NCBI GenBank assembly: GCA_003117195.1
Contig: BDSI01000068.1
Coordinates: 124,001 to 188,000, forward strand
DNA length: 64,000 nucleotides
Direction: 5' to 3'
DNA from: Eudorina sp. 2006-703-Eu-15
Taxonomy: Eukaryota; Chlorophyta; Chlorophyceae; Chlamydomonadales; Volvocaceae
Part shown: positions 59,036 to 64,000 of the stretch, in pieces
Layout of the letters: every line of letters begins with the position of its first letter
How positions within the stretch are numbered: position 1 is the stretch's first letter
Position numbers and translations under genes: made by a program
Notes under the pieces: model-generated
What the model saw: only the letters and a program-made list of their open reading frames with translations
What the model was told of the DNA's origin: nothing
Database searches by the model: none

Positions 59036-59812
59036 CACATGCCATTAGGACCGGGAGGCCCTCACCTTAGCCACTACGCTTGAGTCACATCCACGCTTAC
59101 CCGCCCAAAAGCGGGAAGGCATGGCCCATCTTCTTCCCTTCACGCATGCACATTTAGGATGTTGCTTTTTGTTGGTAAGCACGCATGGTACGCTCAGCTG
59201 GAATGTGACATGCATGTGACACCACTGTCGCGAGCAAGTATACGTATATGACCCTGACGCACCCGTATTTTTGTCAATCATTTCTTGAACTTCACACAGG
59301 TGTTGGGTCAGAACCTACCCAGGAAATGATCACACGTCGTAAACCAATCACCAAATCGTTATCACACTGATGACATGCGGTACATCAGGTCGGGTGTACT
59401 GAAGACACTTGTATGTTGCGGAACCCCCATCAATGATTATATATTTTATCTTTATAGTAATGATTTTACAGTGGACCGCTAGGGTCATCGGTGCCACCCG
59501 CAGCCTCCATCCTCACCACACCCTGCAAAAATCACAAAGGGCCGCCACATGGCATACATACCAGACAGACTCCACAAACACGGGAGTCACACCGTACCTA
59601 CGGACCAGCCATGGTCAAGTACACACCCCACGCTGTAGGAGCAGCATAGAAACTTACTATTCAGCCCCCGCAACACCCTTATGTAACCCATATGAACTTG
59701 TTACAGACACACGTGTCCAGAACTTGTTACAGACACACGTGTCCAACTTTCATATGGTCCGTGGCGCATACATAGTGACATGTGTACCCAACCATCATTT
59801 GATCAGCCTCAG

Positions 59813-59894
59813 TGACCCGGGTGGGGATTGAACCCACAACCTTCGGATGATCCCGTGTTTGGAATCCGACGCTCCACCATTGAGCTACCAAGCC
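59813..59894 (-). tRNA. tRNA-Trp(CCA), intron variant, U18
   Basis: Intron ends GGGATC instead of GGGACC; the mature tRNA is unchanged. Confidence 0.93.
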
Positions 59895-61652
59895 TCCGTG
59901 TGTATGCACTGACGCAATTGTAACATGCCGTACAATACTGGAACAAAAATCACAATGTTGGGCCATATGAGTCAAGCAGTCAAGCCTCACCGAATAAACA
60001 GGTTATGACAACTTTCTACCATCAGCACAAAAAATAGAGCCCTGAGGGTACCTTTTCGATATTAGATATTGTATTGGAAACAACGCATACATTATTTTAA
60101 TGACAAAAATGTTAATTTTTAATGTTTGTTTAATTTATAAGAAAGGTTCCTTATCACAAGGACAACGGGAATTTGGTTATTGATAGCCAGGTAATGCCAT
60201 AGCAGCAGAAGGCAAAAGCGCCGGGGCCATTATTACATCGTGATAAATCATATTGAGTACTGTGGACATGGCCTTACACATGGAGAGGCAGTCATGGTTC
60301 GATGTACAAACAGAGAACGGAACCGGCATTCACACTTGTACAGGGTGCGCCAATGCGGGCCCGTTGATGAGGTTCACTGTAATGATGATCAAAATGCTCA
60401 TGTATCATATTGACAAACACGAGAATATTACAAAAATAATGGTATGGTAACAATGATATAATGGTAAAGATGATGATAACGACAATGATAATGATAGTGA
60501 ATAAAGATAACTGCAATAACAATCACAGTAAGCCGAACAAGCGTAATGCAAATATTACAAGTAATTTGTGTTAATATGATTATCATCTACACCGGCCGGC
60601 CGGGAACTGAAGATTGATGTACTTCTAGTGAAATAAAAACCTGTGTATGCGCACGTCACCGACCAACACTCAAATAAATTTCAACGGAATCTTGACCGTG
60701 GTTTGTTCACGACACTGACACGACGGGCACTGAATTTTCACAACACCAATGCACGACGGTGCGTGGTAGGTAACATATAATAGGTGGCTAGGCCTGCCGA
60801 CATGTATCGCATTGCTGCATCTGGGCCGCCTGGGGATTGATCCACACCTAAATGGTCAACTGATACCAGTATCGGTATGAGCTATCTGGGCCTGTTGGAA
60901 CACCCGGTCGGGATACGGGTCCACCTTGTAACGGTTACATACAATATCGGTGTCAGTGTTCGTATCTTATTTTAAGACTTTCGTCCGCATGGACGAAAGG
61001 GAGTAACTTTGGCCCGTTTCGTTCGTTGGCTGGTGGACGAACAGCCCCTCCGGGGCCGTCATCCGTTCGTCCGGCAGGATGAAAGGGACGAACGCTTGGA
61101 AACCGCTGATTGAGGTAGCTTTGGTTTCGGGCTTCTTATCTTTCGGTGCCGACAACGATTTGAGTTTCTCGGCCCGAGCACGGTCTCCTGCTGTCGGCTT
61201 CCGGGCTGACGGCACCAGTGGACCAGCTGAAGACGGCCCGGCCTCACCACAATGTCACGCCAACGCCAGTGTTCACTACGATTACAGGCTCAAATCAATG
61301 GATTTGCTCGCTTTGGCGGACGAACAGGTCGGGTTTCGGGTCCTTTCGTCCGTTTGGCTGGTGGACGAACGCCGGCTTTCGGCCGGCATTTCGTTCGTTC
61401 GGCCGGACAATCGCGCCTTAAGCTGTTCGTCCAAAACGGCCCTTCGGGCCGCCGGTTCATCCGGACAACGAAGATACGAACACTGATCGGTGACCTGCAT
61501 GAAAATGAATGTGACCCCCAGCCAATAGCAGGATGTCTGTCTGTCCACACCCTTACCCTTACAACATCACACATCCACCATAAACATCTGAGAGCTTATA
61601 AGCCATTCTCCAGCCGTCCATAGCCCATGTCATCTCCGCCTCCTGTGTTGAT

Positions 61653-61724
61653 TGCCCACATTGAGGATTGAACTCAAGACCTTTCCCTTACGAAGGGAAC
61701 GCTCTACCACTAAGCTATATAGGC
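61653..61724 (-). tRNA. tRNA-Thr(CGT), U19
   Basis: Identical to U1. Confidence 0.95.
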
Positions 61725-61775
61725 AATTTACAAGTGCACAGCAGACTGATGGGCGGTCTCGACGGGCTGGGTGGT

Positions 61776-61862
61776 CGATCACGATGGGACTCGAACCCAC
61801 AATCTCCGCCTGCATCCCGGTCGTACCGGAGGGCGATGCCTTATCCATTAGGCCACGCGACC
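61776..61862 (-). tRNA. tRNA-Arg(CCG), right-hand intron form, U19
   Basis: As U12. Confidence 0.92.
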
Positions 61863-62613
61863 CACATGCCATTAGGACCGGGAGGCCCTCACCTTAGCCA
61901 CTACGCTTGAGTCACATCCACGCTTACCCGCCCAAAAGCGGGAAGGCATGGCCCATCTTCTTCCCTTCACGCATGCACATTTAGGATGTTGCTTTTTGTT
62001 GGTAAGCACGCATGGTACGCTCAGCTGGAATGTGACATGCATGTGACACCACTGTCGCGAGCAAGTATACGTATATGACCCTGACGCACCCGTATTTTTG
62101 CCAATCATTTCTTGAACTTCACACAGGTGTTGGGTCAGAACCTACCCAGGAAATGATCACACGTCGTAAACCAATCACCAAATCGTTATCACACTGATGA
62201 CATGCGGTACATCAGGTCGGGTGTACTGAAGACACTTGTATGTCGCGGAACCCCCATCAATGATTATATATTTTATCTTTTTAGTAATGATTTTACAGTG
62301 GACCGCTAGGGTCATCGGTGCCACCCGCAGCCTCCATCCTCACCACACCCTGCAAAAATCACAAAGGGCCGCCACATGGCATACATACCAGACAGACTCC
62401 ACAAACACGGGAGTCACACCGTACCTACGGACCAGCCATGGTCAAGTACACACCCCACGCTGTAGGAGCAGCATAGAAACTTACTATTCAGCCCCCGCAA
62501 CACCCTTATGTAACCCATATGAACTTGTTACAGACACACGTGTCCAACTTTCATATGGTCCGTGGCGCATACATAGTGACATGTGTACCCAACCATCATT
62601 TGATCAGCCTCAG

Positions 62614-62695
62614 TGACCCGGGTGGGGATTGAACCCACAACCTTCGGATGGTCCCGTGTTTGGAATCCGACGCTCCACCATTGAGCTACCAAGCC
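62614..62695 (-). tRNA. tRNA-Trp(CCA) with intron, U19
   Basis: Majority form, intact. Confidence 0.94.
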
Positions 62696-63018
62696 TCCGT
62701 GTGTATGCACTGACGCAATTGTAACATGCCGTACAATACTGGAACAAACCTTCACAATGTTGGGCCATACGAGTCAAGCAGTCAAGCCTCACCGAATAAA
62801 CAGGTTATGTCAACTTTCTACCATCAGCACAAAAAATAGAGCCCTGAGGGTACCTTTTCGATATTAGATATTGTATTGGAAACAACGCATACATTATTTT
62901 AATGACAAAAATGTTAATTTTTAATGTTTGTTTAATTTATAAGAAAGGTTCCTTATCACAAGGACAACGGGAATTTGGTTATTGATAGCCAGGTAATGCC
63001 ATAGCAGCAGAAGGCAAA

Positions 63019-64000
63019 AGCGCCGGGGCCATTATTACATCGTGATAAATCATATTGAGTACTGTGGACATGGCCTTACACATGGAGAGGCAGTCATGGT
63101 TCGATGTACAAACAGAGAACGGAACCGGCATTCACACTTGTACAGGGTGCGCCAATGCGGGCCCGTTGATGAGGTTCACTGTAATGATGATCAAAATGCT
63201 CATGTATCATATTGACAAACACGAGAATATTACAAAAATAATGGTATGGTAACAATGATATAATGGTAAAGATGATGATAACGACAATGATAATGATAGT
63301 GAATAAAGATAACTGCAATAACAATCACAGTAAGCCGAACAAGCGTAATGCAAATATTACAAGTAATTTGTGTTAATATGATTATCATCTACACCGGCCG
63401 GCCGGGAACTGAAGATTGATGTACTTCTAGTGAAATAAAAACCTGTGTATGCGCACGTCACCGACCAACACTCAAATAAATTTCAACGGAATCTTGACCG
63501 TGGTTTGTTCACGACACTGACACGACGGGCACTGAATTTTCACAACACCAATGCACGACGGTGCGTGGTAGGTAACATATAATAGGTGGCTAGGCCTGCC
63601 GACATGTATCGCATTGCTGCATCTGGGCCGCCTGGGGATTGATCCACACCTAAATGGTCAACTGATACCAGTATCGGTATGAGCTATCTGGGCCTGTTGG
63701 AACACCCGGTCGGGATACGGGTCCACCTTGTAACGGTTACATACAATATCGGTGTCAGTGTTCGTATCTTATTTTAAGACTTTCGTCCGCATGGACGAAA
63801 GGGAGTAACTTTGGCCCGTTTCGTTCGTTGGCACCGGTGGACCAGCTGAAGACGGCCCGGCCTCACCACAATGTCACGCCAACGCCAGTGTTCACTACGA
63901 TTACAGGCTCAAATCAATGGATTTGCTCGCTTTGGCGGACGAACAGGTCGGGTTTCGGGTCCTTTCGTCCGTTTGGCTGGTGGACGAACGCCGGCTTTCG
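63019..64000. repeat. Array unit U20 (partial, cut by window end)
   Basis: The first 982 bp of a short-form unit (156-bp deletion present near 63,830). The window ends inside the motif block, before any tRNA gene. Confidence 0.95.

Larger units (their letters stand above)
57743..60216. repeat. Array unit U18 (2,474 bp, shortest)
   Basis: Combines the 156-bp motif-block deletion with the 170-bp tRNA deletion of U17. A short altered patch near 59,945 (AACAAAAATCACAATG) replaces the usual AACAAACCTTCACAATG. Confidence 0.95.
60217..63018. repeat. Array unit U19 (2,802 bp)
   Basis: Full-length motif block with the GGCACCAGTGGACC marker, single 26-bp repeat, complete tRNA set. Together with U16 it shows that long and short forms are intermixed on the right. 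Confidence 0.95.
1..64000. repeat. Tandem tRNA-gene array (20 units, Trp-Arg-Thr)
   Basis: The same approximately 2.8-kb sequence recurs head to tail throughout the window, recognisable by the unit start AGCGCCGGGGCCATTATTAC and by three minus-strand tRNA genes per unit. Unit lengths without insertions fall into two classes: about 2,800 bp (U1, U2, U5, U7, U8, U19) and about 2,640 bp (U10-U15), the difference being a 156-bp indel. Units are nearly identical base for base, which implies ongoing homogenisation by unequal crossing-over or gene conversion. The array runs off both ends of the window, so its full copy number is unknown. Comparable tandem tRNA arrays are known from Entamoeba, Xenopus and human 1q; this gene combination is not one I recognise. 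Confidence 0.97.

Noticed and set aside
1..64000. CRISPR array or bacterial operon
   Set aside because: Repeat units are kilobases long, tRNA genes contain eukaryotic introns, and LTR and LINE elements are present. There is no short repeat-spacer pattern.

Overview
The window is eukaryotic nuclear DNA and is almost wholly one tandem repeat array. Twenty consecutive head-to-tail units (19 complete, the last cut by the window end) of about 2.8 kb (left) or 2.64 kb (right) run from position 1 to 64,000. A standard unit carries three tRNA genes on the minus strand: tRNA-Trp(CCA) with a 10-nt intron, tRNA-Arg(CCG) with a 14-nt intron, and intronless tRNA-Thr(CGT). Introns one base 3' of the anticodon, internal box A/box B promoters and the absence of encoded CCA ends mark them as eukaryotic Pol III genes. 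No intact protein-coding gene is visible. The short open frames in the units cross the tRNA genes, change length from unit to unit and resemble no family I recognise.

Units (U) start at 1, 2807, 5608, 9045, 12536, 15336, 18296, 21096, 23897, 33396, 36040, 38671, 41316, 43957, 46602, 49247, 55085, 57743, 60217 and 63019. U1-U9 and U10-U20 form two sub-families with shared single-base and indel differences. Within a unit the order is: AT-rich spacer, GC-rich block dense in GGACGAA/TTCGTCC motifs and hairpins, tRNA-Thr, tRNA-Arg, spacer with a fossil LINE 3' end, tRNA-Trp, AT-rich spacer. The tRNA set is decaying in places: box B changes in six Arg copies, a damaged Trp in U8, and a 170-bp deletion removing Thr and half of Arg in U17 and U18.

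The array has collected transposons. U3 and U4 share a 521-bp 5'-truncated LINE. U9 is split by a 4.84-kb Ty3/gypsy-type LTR retrotransposon (24,966-29,806) with identical 318-bp LTRs but broken gag, PR and RT; its gag carries a 234-bp MITE. U9 also holds two related TIR elements arranged head to tail (30,611-32,457). U16 holds a composite LINE insertion (51,969-55,026) that starts at exactly the same target site as the U3/U4 LINE.

The organism cannot be fixed from sequence alone. Mid-range GC, short tRNA introns and a LINE C-terminal domain of the HFWxCxVAQAVV type would fit an alga, perhaps a volvocine-type green alga, but that is inference. The best candidate for something little described is the three-gene tRNA array itself, in which all anticodons begin with C, together with the repeated use of one LINE insertion site in it.
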